Source of the DNA: Kyrpidia tusciae DSM 2912
Lineage (GTDB): Bacteria; Bacillota; Bacilli; Kyrpidiales; Kyrpidiaceae
NCBI RefSeq assembly: GCF_000092905.1
Contig: NC_014098.1
Coordinates: 3,224,001-3,288,000, forward strand
Reading direction: 5' to 3'
DNA length: 64,000 nt
Below are positions 16,521-25,270 of the stretch, piece after piece. A model generated the notes under the pieces. The model worked only from the letters and a program-made list of their open reading frames with translations. It was not told the DNA's origin and searched no databases. Positions within the stretch are counted from its first letter, which is position 1; every line of letters starts with the position of its first letter. The translations under genes and the position numbers were made by a program.

Positions 16521-18035
16521 TCAACCCGCGGACCCGCCGCTCGAGGTGCCGGATGTGCTCCCCGATCCGCCGGCCACCCAGGGCTTCTCAAAAACCATCT
16601 TGAGATTGTCGAACTGGGCCGCGGTGTTGGCGAGCTGCTGCTTCAATTGATCCACCTTGGCCTGGGCCGCCACCACGTCGGCCTGGATGCCGGTCCCGTA
16701 CTGATACTGGATCTGGGCGAGCTTCAGGCTTTGCTCGGCGGCCGCGAGCTGGGACTGGAGCGATTGATACTGATCCCGGAGCTCAAGCAGCCCGTTGTAG
16801 GCGGAGCGCACCGCCCGGGAAAGTTGGTCTTGCAGATCCTGAACGGTGTTGGCCGCCTTTTGCACATCAATCTGCTTCGCCTCATACGGGTCCGGGTTCA
16901 TCTTGTCGTTGAAGGTGTACAGGTCAAGCTGCAGCTTCGCGAGGTTGACCTGTTGCTCGGCCTGCCAGATCGCCGGGCTGTCCGAAGTCACCCGGGCCAC
17001 CTGGGCTTCGGGATCCACGTTGTTGAGATCGTCGACCCGGGGCTGGTCCACCACCTGGTACTTGGCATCCGTGGGGAGCCCCGTCAGGCTGTTGAGCCGC
17101 TGGTAGGCGTCGGTCACCGCCTTGTTGGCCGCCTCAAGACCGGCTTTCGCGGCTTGGAGCCCCTGCATGGCCTGTTGCCACTGGATGTCGCTCACAGTCC
17201 CGTACTGATGGCCAACCGTGGCAATGTTCGCCTGGACCTGGGCGTTTTTCAGCGCCGCTTCGGCCGCCTGTTGCTGAGCCTCGGCTTGGAGGATGCCGTT
17301 GTACGCCTGTTTTACGGCGTAGGTCACCACATCCTGGGCCATGGTGTACGCCCGGAAGGACATCTGGTGGGCGATGGATGCCTGGGCATACCCCGCATAG
17401 ATCTGGGTGGTCGTGGTATCGCCGCCCCGGGCGGGCACGAATTCCACGTTATCCGAGACTTTGTCCAGAACCTTGCTGGTCCGCGTGATGTCTTCCAGGG
17501 CATTCTTCACCTTGTAACTATTGGCGTAGGCCAGCTCCAGCGCTTTCTCGTAGGTCAAGGGGACATTCGTCGTGTCCGGAGAGACCCCGGAGGTAATCGC
17601 TCCCTGGGTCGACAACACCAGGGTTTTCCTGCCGTCGATCCACTCGCTGTCCCCGCCCAGCCACTGCGCCACGGGGTTCGGCGGAATGAGGATTGACCCG
17701 TTCAACGCCATGGGCGCCGCCGGCAACTGAACCTGACTGCCGCCCCGCCAGGCCATGCCGGAGCCCACAGTGAGCGTGACGGTTTGCGAGCCCTTGGACA
17801 GCGTCACGGTTTTCGCCCCATCATCTTGCTTGAGTGTCGCTCCGAAGGCCTTCGCCAACTGGTCGGCGGGCACAAACACCTGGCCGTTCACCCACTGGGG
17901 CATGAAGGTCCACTGCTGGGCCTGGCCGTTGACAACCACCTGCACCGGCTGCGGTTGAGCATCCGCCGCGAACACCGGAACGCCCCCCGCCAGCATCGAG
18001 GTCAATGTCAGAACCGCCACTGGCTTCCACTTCAA
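16521..18035 (-). CDS. TolC-family alpha-hairpin protein with N-terminal CuAO-N domain
   Basis: About 504 residues, with a TTG at 18035 favoured because GGAGGAG lies 9 bp upstream (another TTG is at 18041). A signal peptide (about 25 residues) is followed by a region resembling copper-amine-oxidase-N repeats (about 30-150, with FVPADQLAKAFGA and SILIPPNPVAQWLG). Two outer-membrane-efflux-type repeats follow (about 155-330 and 330-490), rich in Ala/Gln heptads, with YGTVSDIQWQQA and YGTGIQADVVAAQ at equivalent positions. The segments where TolC has its membrane beta-strands are short or absent. In an apparently monoderm cell it may form a helical duct or spacer through the wall or S-layer for the adjacent pumps. 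The Ser/Gly-rich C-terminus is probably flexible. Confidence 0.75.
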   Translation of the reverse strand: MKWKPVAVLTLTSMLAGGVPVFAADAQPQPVQVVVNGQAQQWTFMPQWVNGQVFVPADQLAKAFGATLKQDDGAKTVTLSKGSQTVTLTVGSGMAWRGGSQVQLPAAPMALNGSILIPPNPVAQWLGGDSEWIDGRKTLVLSTQGAITSGVSPDTTNVPLTYEKALELAYANSYKVKNALEDITRTSKVLDKVSDNVEFVPARGGDTTTTQIYAGYAQASIAHQMSFRAYTMAQDVVTYAVKQAYNGILQAEAQQQAAEAALKNAQVQANIATVGHQYGTVSDIQWQQAMQGLQAAKAGLEAANKAVTDAYQRLNSLTGLPTDAKYQVVDQPRVDDLNNVDPEAQVARVTSDSPAIWQAEQQVNLAKLQLDLYTFNDKMNPDPYEAKQIDVQKAANTVQDLQDQLSRAVRSAYNGLLELRDQYQSLQSQLAAAEQSLKLAQIQYQYGTGIQADVVAAQAKVDQLKQQLANTAAQFDNLKMVFEKPWVAGGSGSTSGTSSGGSAG

Positions 18036-18158
18036 GCGCAATCTCCTCCTTTCCCATTCGAAGGTTGTTCACCCGCCGTTCTCAGACCCGCCGGGCATGC
18101 AGAACAAGCGCCGTGAGCCCATTTGGTTGCCTCGGGCAACTTTCCCCATGAAGGGGAA

Positions 18159-18177
18159 GGGCCCCATCATGGGGCCC
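18159..18177 (-). terminator. Hairpin downstream of the S-layer locus
   Basis: GGGCCCC-ATGAT-GGGGCCC on the minus strand, followed by a second short hairpin (TTCCCC/GGGGAA). It has no long T tract, so termination is plausible but not certain. Confidence 0.45.
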
Positions 18178-18212
18178 TCCGGATCGGGGCGCAGCGGCAT
18201 CCTCGATCTTCC

Positions 18213-18593
18213 CTACCACTGGGAGGTAATGATCGCCTCTTGCGCGCTCTCGTCCCAATACGTATAACCGTTCAGCGCGAGACCAACCCAGCGAACCGGG
18301 AGCACCAGGCGACCGTTCACCAACTCCGGAGCCACGTCCATCGTCACCGGCACTCCGCGTGCGATGAGGCGTGTGGAGCCGGCGGTGAAGATCGCCGACA
18401 GGCTTCCCTTGGTGAGGGCAACGGATTGGTCGCGTTCATCCCACGCGATCCCTTCCCCGTTCACCCCCAGGGCTTCGGCGGCGTATCTCAGCGGAACCAT
18501 CATACGCCCGTCCCTTATGTAGGGCGCGACATCCATCGCTATCGATACGCCGTTCAGCCTGTACGCCGCCCTCCCAGCCGTGAATATCGCGAC
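18213..18593 (-). pseudogene. Extra CuAO-N module in frame after the S-layer gene stop
   Basis: The codons directly after the TAA stop of the upstream gene stay in the same frame for 126 codons. They encode another CuAO-N repeat: VAIFTAG near the start, MDVAPYIRDGRMMVPLRY, then MDVAPELVNGRLVLPVRWVG, ending ITSQW. It matches the C-terminal repeat of the upstream protein position by position. The first ATG falls well inside the repeat and has no well-placed ribosome site. It could be a remnant cut off by a nonsense mutation, or an extension made only by stop-codon read-through. Confidence 0.7.
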
Positions 18594-21098
18594 TTATTGC
18601 TGGGTCGTCACCGTCACGGTCTGAGTCGCCTGATCCCAGCTGATGTTGGCGTTGAGCGCCTGGCCAACCCAGCGGATCGGGAGCATCACGCGACCGTCGT
18701 TGTACAGTTCAGGCGCCACGTCCATCTGGACCGCCGTGCCGTTGACGATCAGGGTGTTGCTGCCAAGGGTCATCTTCACGACGCTGCCGCCCTTGAAGAT
18801 CGTGACGGACTTATCATTCTGGTTCCAGATGATGCTGTCATCGCTCACGCCCAAGGCGTTTGCGACAAAGCGCACCGGCAGCATCACCCGGCCGTCATTC
18901 TTGAGGTACGGCGCCACGTCCATGGTCTGCTGCTGGCCATTGACCGTGTAGGTGGTGCTGCCCACCGTGAAGGTCGCCACGTTCGACCCAGACTGAGCCG
19001 GGGTGGTGACGGTGGCAATGGTCGTGCTGGCAGCGGTGGTGTTATTGTCCTGCCATGTCTGCACCGCAAACGGACTGTTGAGATCCGGGTTGGCGTCTTT
19101 GGCGTACGCCGTGTAAGACACCGCCGGCCCTTTTACCTTGAGGACAATGTCGCCCTGCGGGACCGTGCGGTCAAGTTTCAGCTTTGCATTCGAGATCGTA
19201 ATCTGGCTCGGCGTCGTGCTCTCGGCATCCACATAGAAGTCGAGATATCCTTTATTGTTGGAGCCGAGCCCGGACGACACATCCTTAATCCGCAGATCGC
19301 CCTGGGTGACTTCGACCGTCGGAGTTCCGTCAAATTGCACGCCGTACGGCAACTCGATGTGCACCTGGTTATATCCCGATCCCACATCCGAGTTCTTGGC
19401 AAATCCGCCCGCCACGTTCTCGGTCAGTGTAATTGTACCGATTGCCTGACCGCCCGCACCGACGATCACGTTCGGCGTCGTATCCGCCTTCACAGAGATG
19501 GGCGTCTGGACGGTAGCTACCGTGATGTTCCCGGTCACACCCTCGCTGCCACCGAGCTGAATTGTCAAATCTCCACTGAATCCGGGTTGCAAGGCAACCT
19601 GCATATTCCGAAGGTCAATCTCGCCTGGGTTCGTGGAATTCTTGTTGGAATTCCCGTTGACGATCAGCTTCAGGGTTCTGCGGTCAGTGTCCGTATAAAC
19701 TACCTTTGGAGTGCCTAGGCCGTTGGTGGCGGTAATTGACCCCACATAGTTGCCATTTTGTGCATCTTTACTGTTTTCGAAGGGGGTTTCCCATCGGGCT
19801 CCATCAGGGAGCTGCAACGTCACGGTACGGCCATCGATGAAGGAACCAGGTACTGTCTCTTTGATGATGATATCGCCGATGATCTGCTCCTTCTTACCTG
19901 CAATGAGCGTCGGCTTGCTCACCACAGACGATTCAAAACCAACCTGACCATAATGGCCAACAACCAGACTCGACACGTTTGTGCTGGATGCACCGGTGAT
20001 CTGAACCGTTACGTCACCGTTTCGAGCCACGGTTTCGTCATCAACATAGAAATGCAACCCTGTAATTAGCCAGCCGCTAGCTTGTGTAGTCGAGTCCGTT
20101 GTTGAGATCCAAAGGTCTTGATCCTGAACGTGAATTTGCAGATTAGTTTTCGCCTTCGCATCTTGGCCGTACACCAGAGCTGCGGGCGCATTTTGTGAAT
20201 CTGTATACCACTTAAACCCGCTGGGCAGTTTCAATTTCAGCGCATTGGTGCTCGTCTTAAGAGATCCAGCAACTTCCTCGTTCACGGCAAGGTTGAACGT
20301 GAACTCATCGCTGCTGCTCTGGGTGTCCGTGGCTGCCAGATCGACCTTTCCGGAAGACACCACATTCGCAACAGTTACAGTGCCCGTCGGCAATGCACTG
20401 TTCGATGGCGCAATCAACGTCGCATTAACGGGACCGTCGGAAGGACCAGTCACATTGATGTTGGGCAGGTGCACAAGGAGATGCACATCATCGATTTGAC
20501 TCCAGCCTGGCTGAGGATTAAATTTTATCTTTAACAATGTGGCGCTCGGGATCTGCCACTCTACACCCACCGTACCGCTAAATACCCCCGAGGTCGTTGC
20601 CAAGTCCACATACGGCGCCGCCACCCGCTTGGTAACATTATCTTGAGCAGTCATCGGACGGCTATTATTTACAGGGGCTACTGTGATCCCATAGCTTACA
20701 TTATTATTCATCTGCTCATTATAGGAAATAGTGGACGGTGTAGTGCCACCCGGTAGCGCAGCCACTGATACGTTAGCTGCACTTACCCCTTGAGTAACGT
20801 CGGCCTCAGTCCAGTCGCTTCCAATAACCGCAGGGTCAAACTGAAAGCCGTTTGGCAATAGAAGGGTGACCTGGTTGTCAGAGCCACTCGCCAAAGCGCC
20901 TTTCGGAATGAACAGATCAATCGTGCCCAAGTCGGCGATTTGTGCCGAACTATTGATATTCGGCACGACCAGCGCCGTCGCCGTACCAGCCGCATGGGCC
21001 ACCGTCGCGGTCAAGAAGGGCAACGTCACAGCCGCCGGCGTGGTGCCGAAGAGGGCTGCGGTGGAAAGTACTGCAAGAGCCTTTTTGCCTCGCTTCAT
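18594..21098 (-). CDS. S-layer-like secreted protein with C-terminal CuAO-N repeats
   Basis: An 834-residue secreted protein starting at ATG 21098 with GGGGGAGGAG upstream. It has an N-terminal signal peptide (cleavage probably after AHA, about residue 37) and a long, Thr/Val/Asn-rich region of Ig/cohesin-like beta repeats (for example repeated GxxxGTITLTENVAG and VPGSFIDGRTVTLQLPDG patterns). The last 130 or so residues form a double CuAO-N repeat with MDVAPYLKNDGRVMLPVRF and MDVAPELYNDGRVMLPIRWV. Composition and architecture fit a cell-surface array protein. CuAO-N domains recur in surface proteins of this group and their function is unknown. It has its own promoter and a leader of about 450 nt. 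Confidence 0.78.
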   Translation of the reverse strand: MKRGKKALAVLSTAALFGTTPAAVTLPFLTATVAHAAGTATALVVPNINSSAQIADLGTIDLFIPKGALASGSDNQVTLLLPNGFQFDPAVIGSDWTEADVTQGVSAANVSVAALPGGTTPSTISYNEQMNNNVSYGITVAPVNNSRPMTAQDNVTKRVAAPYVDLATTSGVFSGTVGVEWQIPSATLLKIKFNPQPGWSQIDDVHLLVHLPNINVTGPSDGPVNATLIAPSNSALPTGTVTVANVVSSGKVDLAATDTQSSSDEFTFNLAVNEEVAGSLKTSTNALKLKLPSGFKWYTDSQNAPAALVYGQDAKAKTNLQIHVQDQDLWISTTDSTTQASGWLITGLHFYVDDETVARNGDVTVQITGASSTNVSSLVVGHYGQVGFESSVVSKPTLIAGKKEQIIGDIIIKETVPGSFIDGRTVTLQLPDGARWETPFENSKDAQNGNYVGSITATNGLGTPKVVYTDTDRRTLKLIVNGNSNKNSTNPGEIDLRNMQVALQPGFSGDLTIQLGGSEGVTGNITVATVQTPISVKADTTPNVIVGAGGQAIGTITLTENVAGGFAKNSDVGSGYNQVHIELPYGVQFDGTPTVEVTQGDLRIKDVSSGLGSNNKGYLDFYVDAESTTPSQITISNAKLKLDRTVPQGDIVLKVKGPAVSYTAYAKDANPDLNSPFAVQTWQDNNTTAASTTIATVTTPAQSGSNVATFTVGSTTYTVNGQQQTMDVAPYLKNDGRVMLPVRFVANALGVSDDSIIWNQNDKSVTIFKGGSVVKMTLGSNTLIVNGTAVQMDVAPELYNDGRVMLPIRWVGQALNANISWDQATQTVTVTTQQ

Positions 21099-21543
21099 AA
21101 CCTTCGTTTCTCCTCCCCCGTGTGTGTCTACTGAAATGAGGCGTGATGCAGGTGGTTCTTTTTCTGGATGGTCGTCCCCACTCGGGCCGGAGATCTGCAG
21201 CCGGCTTTCTTCCCTTTGGCTGAGCGCACGACACTGTGCGCGACTCCAATCATCGAAGAAAGCCTGGTTATGTATCCGCCGCCCTGCGGGGCCGCATCAC
21301 TCCCTTCAGTGGCGTGTAGTGGGCCGGGCGCATCGCACCGGGCCTGCATGAACATGCTAATCCTTGGGGTCTCTGCGCTCAGCCCTCCGGGGCGCGATGT
21401 GCGGCTTCGCCTTCACTTCCTCACCCGCAACCCGCTCCCCTCGGGCCTTTCACTAGTACTGACGACGAGACCTTCGAAAAGGTTCCCGGGACCGGGGAAT
21501 CTTTTCTCCCAACCGCTCGCGGGAAAAATAGCCAAAATCCCAC
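21099..21543 (-). promoter_or_regulatory. Long structured 5' leader of the S-layer-like gene
   Basis: About 445 nt separate the predicted transcription start from the ATG. The leader contains several GC-rich hairpins, for example GGCCCGAGGGGAGCGGG near 21430 and GGCCCGG...CCGGGCC near 21330. Long stabilising leaders are known for S-layer mRNAs. I do not recognise a known riboswitch class here. Confidence 0.5.
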
Positions 21544-21550
21544 GAATGCT

Positions 21551-21579
21551 ATTATAGTCTGTCCGCCGGCAAAGGTAAA
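21551..21579 (-). promoter_or_regulatory. Promoter of the S-layer-like gene
   Basis: Minus strand: TTTACC (21579-21574), 17 bp, perfect TATAAT (21556-21551). Confidence 0.65.
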
Positions 21580-21699
21580 GGGCGGCGTCTCTCCTTTCTC
21601 ACCCACCCAGAAATCTTCCGGATCCGCGAGTGCTCTCAGTCTAGTTCATTTTTCCGGCCGGCGCAAATTCGCAAATCATCGTTTCTATGCGAAGGATTT

Positions 21700-22773
21700 T
21701 TAGAGGGACCTTTTCGCCAGGATTTCGGCGTACACCTCCTCCGTTTTCCCCACCATGCGCTCTAGCGAGTACAGGCTCGCCACGGCGTCCGGATCGGGGA
21801 GGACCACCCGTTCCCGGACCATGCCGTCCACCGCAGCGGCAAGAGTATAGGGATCCCCCGGGGGCACCAGGCGCACTCCCGCCAACCCCTCGCCCACTTC
21901 GGCGAAGCCTCCCACCCGGCTGGCCACCACCGGCTTGCCACACGCCAGAGCCTCAAGCAGCGCCAGGCCGAACCCCTCGGAGAGAGACGGAAGCACGACC
22001 ACATCCACCGCCCGCAACCACCGCTCGACATCTGGTTGATAGCCGACGATCCGCACCCGCTCCTCCAGACCCGCCTCCTGGATGCGACGGGCGAGCTGCG
22101 TTTTGAGCGGACCGTCGCCAATCCAAACAAAGCTGCCGACAAAGCCCCCCTTGACCAGCTCCCGGGCGGCATCGAGGAGCACGTCATAGCCCTTGGCGGC
22201 GTGCATCCGAGCCACGGTGCCAATCAGCGGGCGGGGCAGGTTGAGAGACACGGCGTCGCCGTCGGGATGAAAACGAGAGATGTCGATGCCGTTGTGGATC
22301 ACCGTGAGGCGCTCGGGAGGAATGCCCCCGGCGGCGAGGTCGTCCCGCAGGGCCCGGGAGACACAGATGAATCGGTCGGTCTGGCGCCGGGTCAGGTGCT
22401 CCAGGCCGACGAAGAGCCACCGTTTGAGGGGGTCGGGATAGTCTGTCGCAAGCACGCTGTGGACGGTAGTAACCACCGGCACGCCCGCTCTTTGGGCCGC
22501 CAGGCGGCCGATGACGTTGGCCCGGACCCCGTGAGTGTGAAGGAGGACGATGTTTTGAGCCCGGGCGTAATCCACCACCTCGGCGATGGCCCGCCAGGGG
22601 GAGCGGGACAAGACCCGCACCGGCACCCCCACCGCCCTCATGCGGGAGGCCAACTCACCCTCGTAGAAGACGGCCAGGCGCGGCTCCACCCGCTTGACGC
22701 TTCGCAGCAGGTCGAAGACGTGCTGTTCCGCGCCGCCGAACTCCCCCGCGCCGATCATGGTGAGCACCCGCAT
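21700..22773 (-). CDS. GT4-family glycosyltransferase
   Basis: A 357-residue GT-B enzyme from ATG 22773 with GAGGAGG 8 bp upstream. The N-terminal domain opens GAGEFGGAEQHVFDLL (acceptor side). The C-terminal domain has GTVARMHAAKGYDVLL and SEGFGLALLEALACGKPVVA, the retaining GT4 EX7E-type region. It transfers a sugar from a nucleotide donor in the cytosol, probably for a surface glycan or S-layer glycosylation. It is monocistronic with its own promoter and lies directly upstream of the S-layer-like gene. Confidence 0.88.
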   Translation of the reverse strand: MRVLTMIGAGEFGGAEQHVFDLLRSVKRVEPRLAVFYEGELASRMRAVGVPVRVLSRSPWRAIAEVVDYARAQNIVLLHTHGVRANVIGRLAAQRAGVPVVTTVHSVLATDYPDPLKRWLFVGLEHLTRRQTDRFICVSRALRDDLAAGGIPPERLTVIHNGIDISRFHPDGDAVSLNLPRPLIGTVARMHAAKGYDVLLDAARELVKGGFVGSFVWIGDGPLKTQLARRIQEAGLEERVRIVGYQPDVERWLRAVDVVVLPSLSEGFGLALLEALACGKPVVASRVGGFAEVGEGLAGVRLVPPGDPYTLAAAVDGMVRERVVLPDPDAVASLYSLERMVGKTEEVYAEILAKRSL

Positions 22774-22805
22774 CCCAAGGCCTCCTCGCGCCGTATTCCC
22801 TTCCG

Positions 22806-22834
22806 ATCGTAGACCACCGGGAGGGCGTTGGCAA
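22806..22834 (-). promoter_or_regulatory. Promoter of the GT4 gene
   Basis: Minus strand: TTGCCA (22834-22829), 17 bp, TACGAT (22811-22806). Confidence 0.5.
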
Positions 22835-23129
22835 GAGGGAAGAGCATCGGCGGTGTGGGCGAGGGGATATTTTGTGGGGGAACAGGTTGTCAGCAGAGGC
22901 TCCTCGCTCGTGGTGCGCCAGGCCGCCGTCGCCCGCGTCACGGTAAGCCCCCCACAGCAGGCCCCCTTGGCCGCAGCACTGCTGACGGAAGGGCTGAGAG
23001 CAAAAGGAAAGACATCGTAGGAGCCGCAGCGGGGCTTGCGGAAGCAAGGACGGCACCTGTATGGAGACGCCCCGCGGAGGCTTCCGCACGTGCCCCGGAA
23101 ACCAGGGATGGTGCAACCGTTCACGGCAC
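22835..23129. other. Intergenic stretch without recognisable content
   Basis: About 295 bp upstream of the GT4 promoter. Open frames exist on both strands but none has a ribosome site or a recognisable protein. It marks the left edge of the accessory island. Confidence 0.4.
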
Positions 23130-23149
23130 AAAAGAACGCCCTTCTCCTA

Positions 23150-23382
23150 TCCAAGGAGAGGGCGCTGTGTGAAAGTGTTCGCACAGTCGATACAGCCGCA
23201 CTCGTCTTCGCGATCATCAATACCACTAGAAAAAACCGCCCCTGAGCCACTGGGTTGACGGTCTTTTCGCCTAATCCGGAGGAGCCGCCCTTGTGAGCGC
23301 TCCTATGCGACCATCGGCGCCCCCGCACCGTTGGCCTTATTTTTTACACATTTACAGTAGCACGAAACATCGCCCGCAGCAG
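23150..23382 (+). pseudogene. Degenerate copy A of the type I toxin module
   Basis: The last 17 or so codons of the holin-like toxin remain (ALVFAIINTTRKNRP, ending at 23245). The first half is deleted and shifted and has no start codon. The flanking hairpin (ACCGCCCCTGAGCCACTGGG region) and a weakened antisense promoter (CTGCTG, 17 bp, TACTGT on the minus strand, 23382-23354) can still be aligned to the intact copies. Confidence 0.7.
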
Positions 23383-23595
23383 TACGTCATCCGCTGTTCA
23401 AGTCCTGTTTCCTCAGTACAGAAGCACGCCCTTGTCGGGGGGTCTCCTGTAAATTATTGGTCAGAACAAAATTGGGCGATAACAAGCGCGCTGTATTATC
23501 GCCACCAAACTTAACATCGATACGTATAATGGTTATAAACGGTTTTAACGACTGGTGGATGAGCTTCGGAAATCCGCGATGCCGAGGTGATCCCA

Positions 23596-23847
23596 TTGCG
23601 CCAAGTATGCCAGTAGGTTACGAAGCTCGGCAACAGCGTCGGCATCACGTTCACAAAGGAGGCGCTGCAGGCTCTTGGACTGGATATGGGGGACGAGGTC
23701 GAGCTTACGGTCAACGAGTCAAACCATGAAATCATCATCCGCAAAGCGCCGAGCATTCCGCCGGGGCTTGACCCGCATTTCTTCGAAGTCTTATCCGCCG
23801 ACATCGAACGGTACCGGGAAACCATTCAAGGATTGAAGGACAGATGA
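23596..23847 (+). pseudogene. Broken AbrB-type antitoxin (copy of the gene at 36.1 kb)
   Basis: About 90 percent identical to the intact antitoxin at 36108-36359, including VTKxGNSVGITFTKEALQAL. The seventh codon is a TAG stop (23614-23616) and the ribosome site is altered from GGAGG to CGAGG. A matching promoter (TTAACA, 17 bp, TATAAA) lies upstream. No functional product is expected. Confidence 0.8.
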
Positions 23848-23946
23848 CATTCTCAGCTATAACGGGTATACGTTCATGATGGAGTCAAAACAGGCGGAAG
23901 ATTTTGTTGTGGATGTCGTCAGTCACAAGTACACGGTGGTGCGATG
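23844..23946 (+). pseudogene. Doc toxin remnant with internal deletion
   Basis: The ATG overlaps the antitoxin stop as in the intact pair. After two codons the sequence jumps to the C-terminal part (YNGYTFMMESKQAEDFVVDVV), so the catalytic Fic-type motif is gone. The remnant runs directly into toxin copy B at GTGGTGCGATGA, which shows that the intervening promoter region was deleted as well. Confidence 0.8.
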
Positions 23947-24033
23947 AGCGTATTCGAAGCACTCATGGTGGCCATCAATGTAGCCATGCTCGTCATCGCG
24001 ATCATCAACGCCAATAGAAAAGACCGCCCCTGA
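23944..24033 (+). CDS. Holin-like type I toxin peptide, copy B
   Basis: A 29-residue peptide: MSVFEALMVAINVAMLVIA as one transmembrane helix, then a basic tail ending NRKDRP. The pattern fits the putative holin-like toxin family (MSVFEALxLMI-type). Unlike copies C-F it lacks the upstream promoter and the GGGAGG ribosome site, removed by the deletion that fused it to the Doc remnant, so it is probably silent. Confidence 0.65.
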   Translation: MSVFEALMVAINVAMLVIAIINANRKDRP

Positions 24034-24136
24034 GCCACCGGGTGCGCGGTCTTTTCGCGTAAACCGGAGGAGCCGCCCCTGGAAGGGCTCCTGGGCGGCC
24101 GTCGGTGTCGCCAACACCGGCGGCCTTATTTTGTGC
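24017..24136 (-). ncRNA. Predicted antisense RNA of toxin copy B
   Basis: Minus-strand promoter TTGCTT (24171-24166), 17 bp, TACGAT (24148-24143) with an extended -10 TG. The transcript would cross two hairpins and end at the perfect 11-bp inverted repeat GAAAAGACCGC/GCGGTCTTTTC (24017-24056), overlapping the toxin 3' end as in TxpA/RatA-type systems. Confidence 0.5.
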
Positions 24137-24383
24137 ATCTTTATCGTAGCATGAAAATATCCCCGAAGCAACGCGGGCTTTGCACCGGAACGGCTTCCAA
24201 AAATCACTTTAACAGCCGGGGACTGTCCGAGTCGTAGCCAAGTGCGAGACAAACCCGCTCGAGAGTCAGAGACCGTCTCTCGGTCCAGAAATACAGCCAC
24301 ACGCACTACGGGAACCACCCTCCCCCCAATGGAAGAGGCGGAGAATTGGCACGGCCATTCGGCCAATCCTCCGCCTCCGTTCT

Positions 24384-24444
24384 TGACCTGCCATCCCCCT
24401 TGCGGCGAACAGCAGCGTTTATATCTGCGATTGATTATACCCAG
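24384..24444. repeat. 61-bp repeat shared with 37167-37228
   Basis: Begins CTTGACCTGCCATCCCCC and is about 90 percent identical to the copy at 37.2 kb. The two copies lie at different distances from toxin copies B and E and mark a deletion junction. Confidence 0.7.
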
Positions 24445-24511
24445 TGCGTATCGAAAACACAATCGTTACCACCCGTCCAAGTTTCTTTGGCCTTGCACGG
24501 CCTATTCCTGG

Positions 24512-24646
24512 TTAGGCTGCACACTGTGGTGTCGGATCTTTGGCAATCCGATCAATGGCGCGGATTGTACGCTCTTTCTGCTTGCGGTCCAGCCGCCGCA
24601 GTGTTGCGGCGGCCTCACGTGACACAATCACGCGCCACTCACTCAC
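24512..24646 (-). pseudogene. Truncated RelE/ParE-type toxin
   Basis: A GTG (24646) overlapping the antitoxin stop (GTGA) begins a 44-codon frame with SEWRVIVSREAAATLRRLD, the N-terminal half of a RelE/ParE toxin (usually about 85 residues). A stop follows IAKDPTPQCAA, so the catalytic C-terminus is missing. Confidence 0.65.
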
Positions 24647-24906
24647 TCCTCCAACTCCTTCCGTAAATCATTCCATTCCACGCACTCCCCGAGTTGGATC
24701 TGCTCCCGACCACGCTGTACCACTTCCTGATCTTCGGGAGACAGCGTATCATCCGGATCAACGAGTCGCACCTTTTTTGACCGCAGCAGAATACCTTCGG
24801 GTACCCGTTCAAATATCACATCGTCGCCCTCCTCGAGGCCAAATGCGCCTCGGATCGACTTCGGGATTGTCACTTGACCGTGGCTGGTGACTTTGCTTTG
24901 TCTCAT
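24643..24906 (-). CDS. AbrB/MazE-type antitoxin
   Basis: An 87-residue protein with an N-terminal swapped-hairpin AbrB domain (KVTSHGQVTIPKSIRGAFGL, residues 5-24) and an acidic C-terminal tail for toxin binding. ATG 24906 follows GAGGTGA. It is intact although its RelE-like partner is truncated; it would also bind its own promoter as autorepressor. Confidence 0.8.
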   Translation of the reverse strand: MRQSKVTSHGQVTIPKSIRGAFGLEEGDDVIFERVPEGILLRSKKVRLVDPDDTLSPEDQEVVQRGREQIQLGECVEWNDLRKELEE

Positions 24907-25163
24907 TCGTCACCTCGCCCCTTCCGTTGGTAGGTTTGCTGATTCATAAATATTATGCCTTATTTCTTATTCTTTGCGCTGTGCACAAAGGGGTCAAAGG
25001 TCGGTCGGCACACCGATGGCCCGGCTCCCGGAAGGCGATGGGCCCCCTCGAACGAGGCCACTGCCGCGACGGCGAATCCTGTGCAATCGGCTGCGGACGA
25101 AGTGGCGCAGCCCCACCGCCCATCGCGCATCACCCGGCGGCGCTCACCGAAGCAACATTTGTG

Positions 25164-25192
25164 CTGAAAAGTGTTGCACAATCAGATATACT
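25164..25192 (+). promoter_or_regulatory. Promoter of toxin copy C
   Basis: CTGAAA (25164-25169), 17 bp, TATACT (25187-25192). The same spacing and hexamer positions occur in copies D, E and F. Confidence 0.6.
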
Positions 25193-25270
25193 GAAGGTGC
25201 GCAGGACAAGGCTCTTGCCAGGGGCGGTTCCTCCCCCATCCCTTATTCAAGGGAGAAGGGAGGTGGGATG

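Noticed and set aside
21099-21543. Possible known riboswitch (cyclic-di-GMP or cobalamin type) in the S-layer leader
   Set aside because: I could not match the conserved core sequences of either class; kept only as a structured leader.
23681-23777. Possible CRISPR-like repeats in the toxin-antitoxin island
   Set aside because: Repeats are few, long and tied to gene copies; there are no regularly spaced short repeats with unique spacers.
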